Shown one piece after another: positions 20,953 to 29,205 of a DNA stretch of 64,000 nucleotides. The DNA is taken from NCBI RefSeq assembly GCF_900104575.1, contig NZ_LT629731.1:756189-820188 (forward strand). Direction: 5' to 3'. Both the position numbers and the translations under genes were made by a program. Position 1 is the first letter of the stretch. Every line of letters begins with the position of its first letter. Under the pieces are notes generated by a model. That model was not told where the DNA came from. It did not search any database and was given only the letters and a program-made list of their open reading frames with translations. This DNA comes from Bacillus tuaregi (GTDB lineage Bacteria; Bacillota; Bacilli; Bacillales; Cytobacillaceae).

Positions 20953-22161
20953 ATGAGCAAAGATAAGCATAAGCAACATAACGCTGCGGACCACAGCTCG
21001 AAATCACGTTTTTATCATGCATTTTTTAAATCAATAAAAGGGAAGGAAGTCAAAATCTATCGAGGAGGACCAGAGGCAAAGCATGGAAAAGTAATTGATG
21101 TCAAATCAGACTACGTAGCCCTGGAGACGAAAAAGGCGGTCATTTATTACCAAGCAGAGCATATCAAAAGTATAAGTGAACCGACAAAACCAAAACCAGA
21201 ACATCATGAGCACGATCATCATCATGAAAAGGAAAATAGCGAAACGCATCTATCAGCTAAAAGCTTTCGAAAGCTCTTAAAGAAAATGGAGCACAAGGTG
21301 ATCCAATTAAATCAAGGAGGACCAGAATCGATTCATGGTGAGTTATTAAGTGTTAAGCATGATTTCCTTTTGCTGCTTGCTGAGGATGGATGTCTCGTAT
21401 ATGTGAATCTTCACCATGTGAAAAGTGTCTGTCAATCCTCGAAATCTTTTAAGGGCAACAAAGAGAAAATGAAAGGAAAACGTGTGAAAGCACATGATTT
21501 ACATGGAGTTTTTCAGCAACTGAAAAATAAATGGGTTTCGATTAATCGTGGAGGACCTGAAGCGATAGAAGGAGTTCTGTTCGTCGACAAAGGCTTTTAT
21601 AAGCTGATTCGTAATGAAGAGGTCATTCGAGTTGATCCTTTCCATATTCGCAGTATCAGCTCCGGGCCTAAAGAGATGAAAAAGGATAAGGGCGGGGACA
21701 AACATCATAAGGATGGAAATAAAGGTCATTCTGATGATAAGTACAAGGATTGTGATTTTGATTTCAAGGATGGTAAACGAGGCGGACGTAGTAATGGGAA
21801 AGATCGATACAAGAATCAGGATGATAAAAAAGATAAATATAAATCAGATACTAGTGAACGTTATAAGGATTGGTTTGAAGACAAGTCAGATGACAAGAAA
21901 GACTGTCCATTTAACTATCTAAGCAATGATGATGAGAAGGATAATCAAGACAAATATGATTACCAAAAGAATAATGATGGTAAGGATGACAGCAACAAGG
22001 ATGATAACAAGGATAGTAAATATAGCAACAACAAGGATGATAATAAGGATAGTAAATATAGCAACAACAAGGATGATAATAAGGATAGTAAAAATAGCAA
22101 CAATAAGGATGATAACAAGGATAGTAAAAATAACAGCAATAAAGATAATAAAAAAGGATAG
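20953..22161 (+). CDS. cotB: CotB-family spore coat protein
   Basis: 402 aa. Three homologous ~75-residue segments each carry a GGPE motif (RGGPEAKHG near 37, NQGGPESIHG near 121, NRGGPEAIEG near 198) and an H(I/V)KS(I/V) end, exactly as in B. subtilis CotB. The C-terminal third is low-complexity and differs from B. subtilis: instead of Ser/Lys repeats it is Lys/Asp/Asn/Ser-rich with four 12-residue units of the NNKDDNKDSKYS type. An outer coat component made in the mother cell; in B. subtilis the tail is phosphorylated by CotH. AAGGAGGA precedes the ATG. Confidence 0.92.
   Translation: MSKDKHKQHNAADHSSKSRFYHAFFKSIKGKEVKIYRGGPEAKHGKVIDVKSDYVALETKKAVIYYQAEHIKSISEPTKPKPEHHEHDHHHEKENSETHLSAKSFRKLLKKMEHKVIQLNQGGPESIHGELLSVKHDFLLLLAEDGCLVYVNLHHVKSVCQSSKSFKGNKEKMKGKRVKAHDLHGVFQQLKNKWVSINRGGPEAIEGVLFVDKGFYKLIRNEEVIRVDPFHIRSISSGPKEMKKDKGGDKHHKDGNKGHSDDKYKDCDFDFKDGKRGGRSNGKDRYKNQDDKKDKYKSDTSERYKDWFEDKSDDKKDCPFNYLSNDDEKDNQDKYDYQKNNDGKDDSNKDDNKDSKYSNNKDDNKDSKYSNNKDDNKDSKNSNNKDDNKDSKNNSNKDNKKG
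21991..22134 (+). repeat. 36-bp in-frame tandem repeat in cotB
   Basis: Four units starting at 21991, 22027, 22063 and 22099 encode the Asp/Lys/Asn 12-mers of the CotB tail. Near-identity at DNA level suggests recent expansion. Confidence 0.9.
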
Positions 22162-22187
22162 TAGAGTCTATATCCAGATAAGGCCGC

Positions 22188-22230
22188 ACAGAAAAAATTC
22201 CTTTTCAAAGAAGAAAAGGAATTTTTTCTT
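22188..22230. terminator. bidirectional terminator between cotB and the transporter gene
   Basis: AAAAATTCCTTTTC and GAAAAGGAATTTTTT arms around AAAGAA; A/T-runs on both sides serve the convergent genes. Confidence 0.85.
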
Positions 22231-22246
22231 ATTGCGCTGCATGCGG

Positions 22247-23668
22247 CTAATATATTATCCATTCAATCCAGATATAGAGAAGAATGAGGGTAAAGACAAC
22301 CGTAATGGGAATCACTAGTAACGTTACCTTCAGATATTCCTTCCAGGTCACCTTTACATGATGCTGCCTTAAAATATGCATCCATATTAAGGTGGCTAAT
22401 GTTCCGGTCGGCAGTAATAGGGCCCCGATGTCACTTCCGATAATATTTGCTAAATAAATGGTTTTCAGTGTGATTGGATCCAGCCCCATTTGTGTTAAAG
22501 AAAGAGTACCGATCATGAGCGCAGGGTGATTATTGAAGATATTAGATAAAACGGTCAATACTGAGCCCATAATCATACTTGCATGAAAGAGGCTGGAGGC
22601 TGCGAGTGGTTCGAGGTAGTTAATTAAGAGGCTAGTTAAGCCGATATTATGCAAGCCATAGACAATTACATACATGGTGAACGCAAAAATAAAGATATGC
22701 CAAGGGGTTTTTTTCAATAAATCGATCGGACTAACCTTTAAATATAGCCAGCGCCATAATAGTAATAGGAGAGAGCTTATCACAGCGACAAGTGAAATCG
22801 AGATATCTAAAAACGCTGCTACAAATAAGGCAATTCGAACAAAGAATACATAGGTAAGAACAGCAATCATGAGTCTAGTTTGTTTAGTTGAGTGATCCGG
22901 CTCAGCCAATGGATGCCTTGGCTGTTTTATCGGTGAAAGTTGTTTGTTGTGCTGTGGCTGGATTGGGTGATGGTGCATAGGTTGTCCATGATGAATTTGG
23001 GCGGGGTGATGGGGGACAATACCTGTGTGCGGATGGATGGCAGCCGGTAATGCTTTGCGAAACAGGAAGTAAAGTAGGCTGGCGAGCAGAAGTAAGCCTA
23101 GCGTTCCAGGCACAAATATCATCATGGTGTAGTGAATTAAATCCATTTCGATGATTTCTAAAGAGATTAAATTGACGATATTGCTTACACCGATTGGGGC
23201 GCTAGATGCAGTGGCAACTAAAGCTCCGCTAATTAAATAAGGCAGCTTTTGTTTGGTGTTCAGGCCTAGCTTTTTTAACAGTAAGAGAAGAATCGGGGTG
23301 GTAATGAGAATACTGCCGTCATTGTTTAGAAAAAGTGTCATGAAGAAACAAAGTAGATTGGTTAGCCAAAACAACCTGTGACCTGAACCCTTTGCCAATT
23401 CTAATAGCTTCTGTGCCCCCCATTGGAAGAAACCGATGCTTTCCATGGCGATCGCCATAATCATGGTTGCCAGTATTGTGATGGCTGCCCCCGTTACCTT
23501 TTCACCAATCACTACGATATCTGATAGGGTAACAGCACCGCACCAAAAGATAAGAATCGCACCGAGTGTTGCCGGGATGGCTTCGTTTATTCCCTTTGGT
23601 CTCCAAAAAATAAGCAGCATGGTGAATAAAAAGGATAAAATCGTTAGCCAAAAGGTGAATTGTGTCAA
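22247..23668 (-). CDS. ArsB/NhaD-superfamily ion transporter (YwrK-like) with His-rich loop
   Basis: 473 aa, about 11-12 membrane helices, of the arsenical pump membrane protein (ArsB/ion transporter) superfamily. The conserved NNDGSILITTPI region near residue 115 and SSAPIGVSNIVN near 155 fit. In B. subtilis ywrK lies beside cotB, so synteny supports a YwrK call. Residues 211-260, the central cytosolic loop, contain twelve histidines including HHP, HHG and HHH clusters, which suggests metal binding. Substrate is not predictable; annotation as an arsenite pump would be over-reading. GGAGGTG site precedes the ATG. Confidence 0.85.
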   Translation of the reverse strand: MTQFTFWLTILSFLFTMLLIFWRPKGINEAIPATLGAILIFWCGAVTLSDIVVIGEKVTGAAITILATMIMAIAMESIGFFQWGAQKLLELAKGSGHRLFWLTNLLCFFMTLFLNNDGSILITTPILLLLLKKLGLNTKQKLPYLISGALVATASSAPIGVSNIVNLISLEIIEMDLIHYTMMIFVPGTLGLLLLASLLYFLFRKALPAAIHPHTGIVPHHPAQIHHGQPMHHHPIQPQHNKQLSPIKQPRHPLAEPDHSTKQTRLMIAVLTYVFFVRIALFVAAFLDISISLVAVISSLLLLLWRWLYLKVSPIDLLKKTPWHIFIFAFTMYVIVYGLHNIGLTSLLINYLEPLAASSLFHASMIMGSVLTVLSNIFNNHPALMIGTLSLTQMGLDPITLKTIYLANIIGSDIGALLLPTGTLATLIWMHILRQHHVKVTWKEYLKVTLLVIPITVVFTLILLYIWIEWIIY

Positions 23669-23883
23669 TGAAACACCTCCTTTCAGGGACCCTATTACAG
23701 TGAATGATTCCTCGATTTTTCTACAATGGTGTCTTCTATAGTATACGTAAACGCTAAGAAGTTGTCCTAAACGTTTTCATTAAACGAAAATCAATAACAT
23801 AGTTAAAATACAAAAATAATTCTTTATTAGACTCACTATTCCGAAAACATTATCTTGCTTTGGTTTTTTTTTATTAAAAAACA

Positions 23884-23911
23884 TTGACACAGGACAAATA
23901 AATGTTAGAAT
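23884..23911 (+). promoter_or_regulatory. putative promoter of the iron-siderophore operon
   Basis: TTGACA (23884-23889), 16-bp spacer, TAGAAT (23906-23911). The first Fur-like box starts 20 bp downstream, and the leader to the first gene is about 250 nt, so a second, closer promoter near 24099-24129 is also possible. Confidence 0.5.
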
Positions 23912-23930
23912 TTTATGTATAAAGATTAAA

Positions 23931-24114
23931 TGATAATCAATCTCATCCAAAAGGATGCGATTATTATTTTCACTTATATTGATAATGAATCTCATTGAGT
24001 TATTTTTTTAATCTCCAGTGATAATAGTTATCAAATAAAACGATTTCACTAGCCTCAAATGATCATTTTCTTCATTTGGGGAATTTCTACAACATCAGTT
24101 GATAATGAATCTCA
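23931..24114 (+). promoter_or_regulatory. cluster of four Fur-box-like sites
   Basis: Sites at 23931-23945, 23980-23994, 24019-24033 and 24100-24114 all begin TGATAAT. The third (TGATAATAGTTATCA) differs from the 7-1-7 consensus TGATAATNATTATCA at one base; the others read TGATAAT(C/G)AATCTCA. Iron-bound Fur is expected to repress the downstream siderophore importer. Confidence 0.75.
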
Positions 24115-24172
24115 TTATTAAATAGATTCATAGCTACATATTCATGTCAAAAGAAGAGAGTTAGGGAAACAA

Positions 24173-25123
24173 ATGAAGAAAAGATATCTAGTCATATTAC
24201 TTATCTTATTATCATGCATATCGCTGTTTATAGGTGTTTCCAATATTTCACCGTTTGAGATCTTTAAAATGAGTGAAGAACAGGCGAAAATTTTCTTTTC
24301 CAGCCGGGTGCCAAGGCTTGCCAGCCTCATTATCGCCGGAGTGGCGATGAGTATCAGCGGTTTGATCATGCAGCAGCTGAGCCATAATAAATTTGTCTCG
24401 CCAACAACGGCCGGTACAGATGATTCTGCCCGCTTTGGTATTCTGATGGCGATGATGTTTATTCCAACGGCTGGAATCTTAGCCAAAACGGCTATGGCCT
24501 TTGTCTTTGCCTTACTGGGTACTTTCATTTTCATGAAAATATTAGATAAGGTGAAATTCAAGGATGCTGTGTTTATTCCTTTAGTAGGTTTAATGTTTGG
24601 TAATATCATTAATTCCCTTACTACGTTTTTTGCCTATAAGAATGACCTAATTCAAAACATGACGGCATGGCTGCAAGGAAACTTTTCGATGATTGTGAAA
24701 GGGCAATATGAACTTATCTACTTCAGTATCCCGCTTGTCGTCATTTCTTATCTTTTTGCCAATAAGTTTACAGTAGCAGGAATGGGTGAAGAATTCGCTG
24801 TTAACCTAGGGCTCAAATATAAGCGAGTTGTCAATATTGGTTTAAGTCTGGTGGCGATGATGTCAGCCGTGGTTATTTTAACAGCAGGGATGATTCCATT
24901 TCTAGGGTTAATTATTCCGAATATTGTATCTATTTATAATGGAGATCATTTACAAAAAAATCTCTCACATACGGCGTTACTCGGTGCGGTGTTTATTCTA
25001 GCTTGTGATATTTTCAGCCGCCTGATTATTTATCCATATGAGATTCCAATCGGCTTAACGGTTGGCGTCATTGGAAGCGGTATATTTATCTTTTTACTAC
25101 TGAGGAGAAAGGCTTATGCGTAA
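24173..25123 (+). CDS. siderophore ABC transporter permease (YclN-like)
   Basis: 316-aa FecCD-family permease with eight to nine membrane helices, coupled at its end (8-bp overlap) with a second permease. The PRLASLIIAGVAMSISGLIMQQ region and GLIIPNIV coupling-helix region are typical. Gene order permease-permease-ATPase-binding protein and close resemblance of the binding protein to YclQ suggest the petrobactin/catecholate importer YclNOPQ. Located in the plasma membrane; Fur boxes upstream indicate iron control. Confidence 0.9.
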   Translation: MKKRYLVILLILLSCISLFIGVSNISPFEIFKMSEEQAKIFFSSRVPRLASLIIAGVAMSISGLIMQQLSHNKFVSPTTAGTDDSARFGILMAMMFIPTAGILAKTAMAFVFALLGTFIFMKILDKVKFKDAVFIPLVGLMFGNIINSLTTFFAYKNDLIQNMTAWLQGNFSMIVKGQYELIYFSIPLVVISYLFANKFTVAGMGEEFAVNLGLKYKRVVNIGLSLVAMMSAVVILTAGMIPFLGLIIPNIVSIYNGDHLQKNLSHTALLGAVFILACDIFSRLIIYPYEIPIGLTVGVIGSGIFIFLLLRRKAYA

Positions 25124-26060
25124 TTGGACAAAAATCGGAATACTCTTTATAGCAGCAGCCATTCTTATCGCGGTCTTTTTATTTACCGATATTAGAGGAT
25201 CCTGGGAGTATGTACTGTCGAAAAGAACTGAAAAAATCGCGGCTATGGCACTAACAGGAGCAGCGATTGCCTTTGCAACGGTTATATTCCAAACGATTAC
25301 TAATAATAAAATTCTTACACCAAGTATCATTGGTCTGGATTCCCTTTATATGTTGATCCAAACAGTTTTGGTTTTTGCATTTGGCTCCAGTCTTAGTCTA
25401 ATGAGCAAGAGCGTGAACTTTTTTATCTCCATTGCGCTTATGGTTCTATTTGTTGGAATTTTATACAAAATTATTTTTAAAAGAGAAGGCAGCAATCTTT
25501 ATTTTCTCCTACTCATCGGAATCATCTTCGGTACCTTATTCCAAAGTGCATCAACCTTTATGCAGGTGCTAATCGATCCAAATGAGTTTATGAGAGTTCA
25601 AGATAAAATGTTTGCCAGCTTTAATAATATTAATGGGGACCTACTGCTCCTTTCAGCAGTCCTTATTCTCCTAGTAACCTTGTACTTCCTTCCATTTAGA
25701 AAGTATCTCGATGTTATCTCTTTAGGGAAGGAGCAGGCCATTAATTTAGGAGTGGATTATGATCGGATTGTGAAACGACTGCTAATTATTGTCGCTATCC
25801 TCATATCTATCGCAACCGCTCTAGTTGGTCCAATTACCTTTCTTGGTTTATTAGTTGTCAATGTCACCTATCAACTTTTCAACACGTATAAGCATACCTT
25901 TTTAATTCTCGGCTCGATGTTAGTTAGTATTATTGCCCTTGTCGGTGGTCAGTTAATAGTTGAGCGGGTATTCACCTTTTCAACAACCTTAAGTGTCATC
26001 GTGAATTTCATCGGTGGAGTGTACTTTATCTATCTTTTATTAAAACAAAGCAAAGCCTAG
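25116..26060 (+). CDS. siderophore ABC transporter permease (YclO-like)
   Basis: 314-aa FecCD-family permease, partner of the preceding gene, forming the heterodimeric membrane channel. About nine membrane helices; the GPITFLGLLVVN segment near residue 245 is the cytosolic loop that contacts the ATPase. It overlaps the upstream gene by 8 bp and is followed after 15 bp by the ATPase gene. Confidence 0.9.
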   Translation: MRNWTKIGILFIAAAILIAVFLFTDIRGSWEYVLSKRTEKIAAMALTGAAIAFATVIFQTITNNKILTPSIIGLDSLYMLIQTVLVFAFGSSLSLMSKSVNFFISIALMVLFVGILYKIIFKREGSNLYFLLLIGIIFGTLFQSASTFMQVLIDPNEFMRVQDKMFASFNNINGDLLLLSAVLILLVTLYFLPFRKYLDVISLGKEQAINLGVDYDRIVKRLLIIVAILISIATALVGPITFLGLLVVNVTYQLFNTYKHTFLILGSMLVSIIALVGGQLIVERVFTFSTTLSVIVNFIGGVYFIYLLLKQSKA

Positions 26061-26075
26061 TGAGGAGGAGAAGAG

Positions 26076-26834
26076 ATGTTAAGTGTTAGAAATTTGACAA
26101 AACGATTTGGTACGAAGAAAGTGGTAGACGGGGTCACGATGAAAATTCAAAAGCAGAAGATTACTTCGTTTATTGGTCCGAATGGTGCAGGGAAAAGTAC
26201 CGTCCTATCGATGATTAGTCGCTTAATTCTGGCAGATGAAGGAATGATTCATATTGATGAAAAAGAGCTTTCATCCTGTAAAAGCAATGATTTAGCCAAG
26301 AAAATTTCAATCCTGAAGCAGTCTAACCATATCAATGTCCGCTTAACCGTTAGGGAGCTTGTTTCCTTTGGACGCTTCCCATACTCACAGGGTCGTCTAA
26401 CAAAAGAGGATTGGCAATTCGTTGATGAAGCGATTGAGTACATGGAGCTTGAGGATATGCAGGAAAAGTACCTTGATGAGCTGAGCGGCGGGCAGCGACA
26501 ACGGGCCTATATCGCGATGGTTATCGCACAAAACACTGAATATATTCTTCTCGATGAACCGCTTAATAACCTTGATATGAAGCATTCTGTGCAAATTATG
26601 AAGGTGCTGCGCAGATTAGTTGATGAACTTGGAAAAACAGTGGTTATTGTGATCCATGACATTAACTTTGCCTCCTGCTACTCCGATTATATTGTGGCAT
26701 TAAAGGATGGGAAGGTTGTACAGGAAGGTCCAACAGACGAAATTATCAAACCAGCTGTATTAAAGAATATTTATGATATGGATATCAATATCGAGCATAT
26801 CGATAACAATAAAATCTGTGTTTTTTATGCATAG
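26076..26834 (+). CDS. siderophore ABC transporter ATP-binding protein (YclP-like)
   Basis: 252 aa with Walker A GPNGAGKST (near residue 37), signature LSGGQRQRAYIAM (near 137), Walker B YILLDEPLNNLD and the H-loop IHDINFA. FepC/FecE-type ATPase energising iron-siderophore import. Start preceded by GAGGAGGAG. The binding-protein gene follows after a 166-bp gap. Confidence 0.93.
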   Translation: MLSVRNLTKRFGTKKVVDGVTMKIQKQKITSFIGPNGAGKSTVLSMISRLILADEGMIHIDEKELSSCKSNDLAKKISILKQSNHINVRLTVRELVSFGRFPYSQGRLTKEDWQFVDEAIEYMELEDMQEKYLDELSGGQRQRAYIAMVIAQNTEYILLDEPLNNLDMKHSVQIMKVLRRLVDELGKTVVIVIHDINFASCYSDYIVALKDGKVVQEGPTDEIIKPAVLKNIYDMDINIEHIDNNKICVFYA

Positions 26835-27000
26835 GTAATTATGTTTGCTCTCGAGTGAGAAATATTCTCATATGTGATCATAGATGTGCGCACATCTTTC
26901 TGAAAGGCTGTGATCACAGGGGAAATCTCGATCGATAATAAGCATTATTATAGATAAGAAAATAATATGACAATAACAAAACTACTATGAGGTGTAAAAC
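26835..27000 (+). promoter_or_regulatory. intercistronic region with inverted repeats before the binding-protein gene
   Basis: Contains GATGTGCGCACATC (26882-26895), TGTGATCACA (26909-26918) and a Fur-like AT palindrome (GATAATAAGCATTATTATAG, 26934-26953). The binding-protein gene may have its own promoter or processed 5' end here, which would raise its expression over the permeases. Confidence 0.35.
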
Positions 27001-27978
27001 ATGAAGCAGAAATTAATGGTTTTTATCTTAGCGATATTTGTTCTCATTTTAGCAGCATGCAGTTCTGAATCATCAACAGAAGAAAGCAAGAGCACAGACT
27101 CAGCTGAACCGAAAGAAACAGCTGAAGCAAAAGAAATGACGGTTAAACATTTATTAGGTGAAACTCCTGTAAAGGTTAACCCGGAAAATGTGGTTGTGTT
27201 TGATTTTGGCGTATTAGAAACATTAGATACATTAGGAGTTGAAGCAGTTTCAGCATTGCCAAAGGAAGGTACAATACCGAGCCAGCTAGAAAAATATACT
27301 TCTGATGACTATGAAAGTGTTGGATCATTAAAGGAACCTGATTTTGAAAAGATTAACGAGCTTCAACCGGAACTCATTATTATCTCAGCTAGACAACAAG
27401 AATTATATGAAGATTTCCAAGAAATTGCGCCAACGATTTATATGGGTGTAGATACGACAAAGTACATGGAATCATTTAAAGAAAATACAGAAATCCTTGG
27501 TCAAATTTTTGATAAGGAAGCAGAAGTAAAAGAAGAATTAGCAAAAGTGGATGAAGCGATTCAAGCACTTAATGAAAAAGCAGCAGCATTAGAGGATAAA
27601 GCATTAGTAACATTAATTAATGAAGGTAATATCAGTGCCTATGGACCAGAATCACGCTTTGGCATCATTCATGATGTATTCGGTGTAAAAGCAGTGGATG
27701 AGAACCTTGAGGTTTCAACACATGGTCAGAGTGTTTCTTTTGAATACCTAGTCGAGAAGGATCCTGAAATCCTTTATGTTATTGACCGCGGTGCTGTTGT
27801 AACAACAGGTCAAGCGTCAAGCCCGGCAAAAGAAGTGTTAAACAATGATCTTGTGAAGGGAACAAAGGCGTTTAAAGAAGACCGTATTGTTTACCTTGAT
27901 CCTAACGTATGGTATCTATCTGGCGGCGGACTTATTTCTGTAACGGAAATGGTCAAAGCAATCGACGAAAGCCTATAA
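27001..27978 (+). CDS. siderophore-binding lipoprotein (YclQ-like)
   Basis: 325 aa. Signal peptide with lipobox LAAC (Cys about 20), a Ser/Glu-rich linker, then a cluster A-2 periplasmic-binding fold. It aligns along its length with B. subtilis YclQ, including VVVFDFG, VGSLKEPDFEKI, IIISARQ, SAYGPESRFGIIHDVFGV and the WYLSGGG end. YclQ binds petrobactin and its photoproduct as well as precursors. Delivers Fe-siderophore to the permease pair encoded upstream. GAGGTG site before the ATG. Confidence 0.93.
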   Translation: MKQKLMVFILAIFVLILAACSSESSTEESKSTDSAEPKETAEAKEMTVKHLLGETPVKVNPENVVVFDFGVLETLDTLGVEAVSALPKEGTIPSQLEKYTSDDYESVGSLKEPDFEKINELQPELIIISARQQELYEDFQEIAPTIYMGVDTTKYMESFKENTEILGQIFDKEAEVKEELAKVDEAIQALNEKAAALEDKALVTLINEGNISAYGPESRFGIIHDVFGVKAVDENLEVSTHGQSVSFEYLVEKDPEILYVIDRGAVVTTGQASSPAKEVLNNDLVKGTKAFKEDRIVYLDPNVWYLSGGGLISVTEMVKAIDESL

Positions 27979-28026
27979 AAAAATAAAAGAGTACAAACAA
28001 GTGTACTCTCCTAAAAAGATGGTGTA

Positions 28027-28059
28027 AAAAGACTGAGTGTTTCTGGCACTCGGTCTTTT
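28027..28059 (+). terminator. terminator of the siderophore operon
   Basis: AAAAGACTGAGTG pairs with CACTCGGTCTTTT (one G-T pair) around TTTCTGG. Confidence 0.8.
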
Positions 28060-28095
28060 GATTATTATAGCCATAATAAAAAGTGATTAGCAAGT

Positions 28096-28125
28096 AAAAA
28101 AGGCTGACGAAGCGTCAGCCTTTTT
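28096..28125 (-). terminator. terminator of queT
   Basis: AAAAAGGCTGACG/CGTCAGCCTTTTT. The queT stop codon lies inside the stem. Confidence 0.8.
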
Positions 28126-28648
28126 CTGATATAACTTTATGCTTTGAAAAGGAAACGGAGGTTTCCAGCATTTTTGCAAAATCGACCCGTTTATTGACGG
28201 CGTACATAATCGGTGCGCCAATCACCATGACAACCAGTTCTCCGGCAGCTGTTGTTAGCCAAGTAAAGAGGAATGGAAGTCCGAACGCAAGGTTCAGCTC
28301 AAAGGCAATGATGAACATGGTGAAGGTGAATACAATCGTGTTAAAGGCCATTCTGGCCCAGATGCCTTTAATGTAACGCATTGAGAAGATGGTCACGAGA
28401 AGGGCAACAATCGACTGTCCAACACCAAAGACAAGATCATAGGCAACCATTGGCGAAAAGAAAAGGTTAGTTAAGAAAACGCCAAGGACAATTCCGTAAA
28501 TAAATTTCTTGTTAAATACGATGAGATGATTGAACATCTCAGAGACACGAAATTGTACATTCGTGAAGCCAAAAGGCTGAATGACAAAGCTAACAGCAAT
28601 ATATAATGCCGCCACAATGCCATTGACTGCAAGGGTTTTGATATTCAT
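28115..28648 (-). CDS. queT: QueT family queuosine-precursor transporter
   Basis: 177 aa, five to six membrane helices, matching the QueT (COG4708) S-component-like transporter family (FGFTNVQFRVSEM and YDLVFGVGQS sections). It is predicted to import preQ1 or a related deazapurine for queuosine tRNA modification. A preQ1-I riboswitch sits directly over its ribosome site, which strongly supports the substrate. QueT belongs to the ECF transporter world, so it may share an energising module encoded elsewhere. Confidence 0.92.
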   Translation of the reverse strand: MNIKTLAVNGIVAALYIAVSFVIQPFGFTNVQFRVSEMFNHLIVFNKKFIYGIVLGVFLTNLFFSPMVAYDLVFGVGQSIVALLVTIFSMRYIKGIWARMAFNTIVFTFTMFIIAFELNLAFGLPFLFTWLTTAAGELVVMVIGAPIMYAVNKRVDFAKMLETSVSFSKHKVISEKG

Positions 28649-28656
28649 GATAATCT

Positions 28657-28697
28657 CTCCTTAGTTTTTTATCGTGGGAGGGTCTCGAACCACGTGT
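28657..28697 (-). promoter_or_regulatory. preQ1-I riboswitch of queT
   Basis: Read on the minus strand: P1 stem strand CGTGG, loop GAGACCCTCC, complementary CCACG, then the A-rich tail ATAAAAAACTAAGGAG. This is the compact preQ1-I (type 1) pattern. The tail overlaps the AAGGAG ribosome site, so ligand binding should block translation. A TATAAT element lies just upstream (about 28715-28720). Confidence 0.9.
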
Positions 28698-28857
28698 TTG
28701 AAGCAGAATCAAACTATAATATTATACTATGAAAATGAAAAAATAAAACCTTTTTCAAAAAGTTAAATGATGGAAAAAAGTCTAATGAAGTTAAAGTTAC
28801 CAAGATTATTCTTGACATTATCTCCTAGACTCTTTATCATTACCTTATCAGAATAAG

Positions 28858-29025
28858 AGTTTCCCTAAAGGGGAGTAGCTTTTACAGCAAAGTCGTCATT
28901 ACGGAGTTCGCTCCCGGCTTTGTTGGCAACTTGTATGAGTTGTTAGCAAGACCTTTACCAATAGTCAAGGTCTATTATATTGCGTAAAATTAGACCTTTA
29001 CTATCGGTAAGGGTCTTTTATTTTG
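28858..29025 (+). promoter_or_regulatory. yybP-ykoY (Mn2+) riboswitch with terminator
   Basis: The 5' core AAAGGGGAGTAGC (28867-28879) and the CGGAG / CTCCCGG loop pairing are characteristic of the yybP-ykoY motif, a Mn2+ sensor. A near-duplicated pair follows: AGACCTTTACC (28949-28959) and the terminator stem AGACCTTTAC/GTAAGGGTCT with TTTTATTTT (28992-29025), giving alternative pairings for an on/off transcription switch. It precedes terC, as ykoY in B. subtilis. Confidence 0.88.
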
Positions 29026-29046
29026 TTTTCGATGGGAGGAGAGTTA

Positions 29047-29136
29047 ATGGAAAAGGAAAAGACACGGTACAAGATGCTGACACAGATAGAAGCGATAAAA
29101 CTCTCTGTCAGTCGGGCAAATGGAACCGAGACTTGA
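29047..29136 (+). CDS. possible 29-aa leader peptide between riboswitch and terC
   Basis: ATG at 29047 sits eight bases after GGGAGGAGAG, one of the best ribosome sites in the region, and is open for 29 codons to TGA. The peptide is charged and Thr/Lys-rich (MEKEKTRYKMLTQ...). It lies downstream of the riboswitch terminator and 69 bp before terC. It might be a genuine small protein, a translational leader, or chance. Confidence 0.35.
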   Translation: MEKEKTRYKMLTQIEAIKLSVSRANGTET

Positions 29137-29205
29137 AAATGAAAAAATCCATTACTTGCAATCAATGAGTCGAAGCTTATAGTACATTTTCGAGGGAGGT
29201 AAAAT

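Noticed and set aside
21911-22262. Leucine- or tyrosine-rich minus-strand ORFs opposite the cotB tail
   Set aside because: They result from reading the AT-rich 36-bp repeat in antisense and only look like membrane proteins.
22247-23668. Arsenite efflux pump annotation
   Set aside because: No arsR or arsC lies next to it, the neighbour is a coat gene, and the histidine-rich loop points to other ions; kept as superfamily-level call.
28980-29168. 62-codon ORF starting in the riboswitch expression platform
   Set aside because: It uses a TTG inside the riboswitch terminator without a ribosome site; the shorter ORF at 29047 in another frame is better supported.
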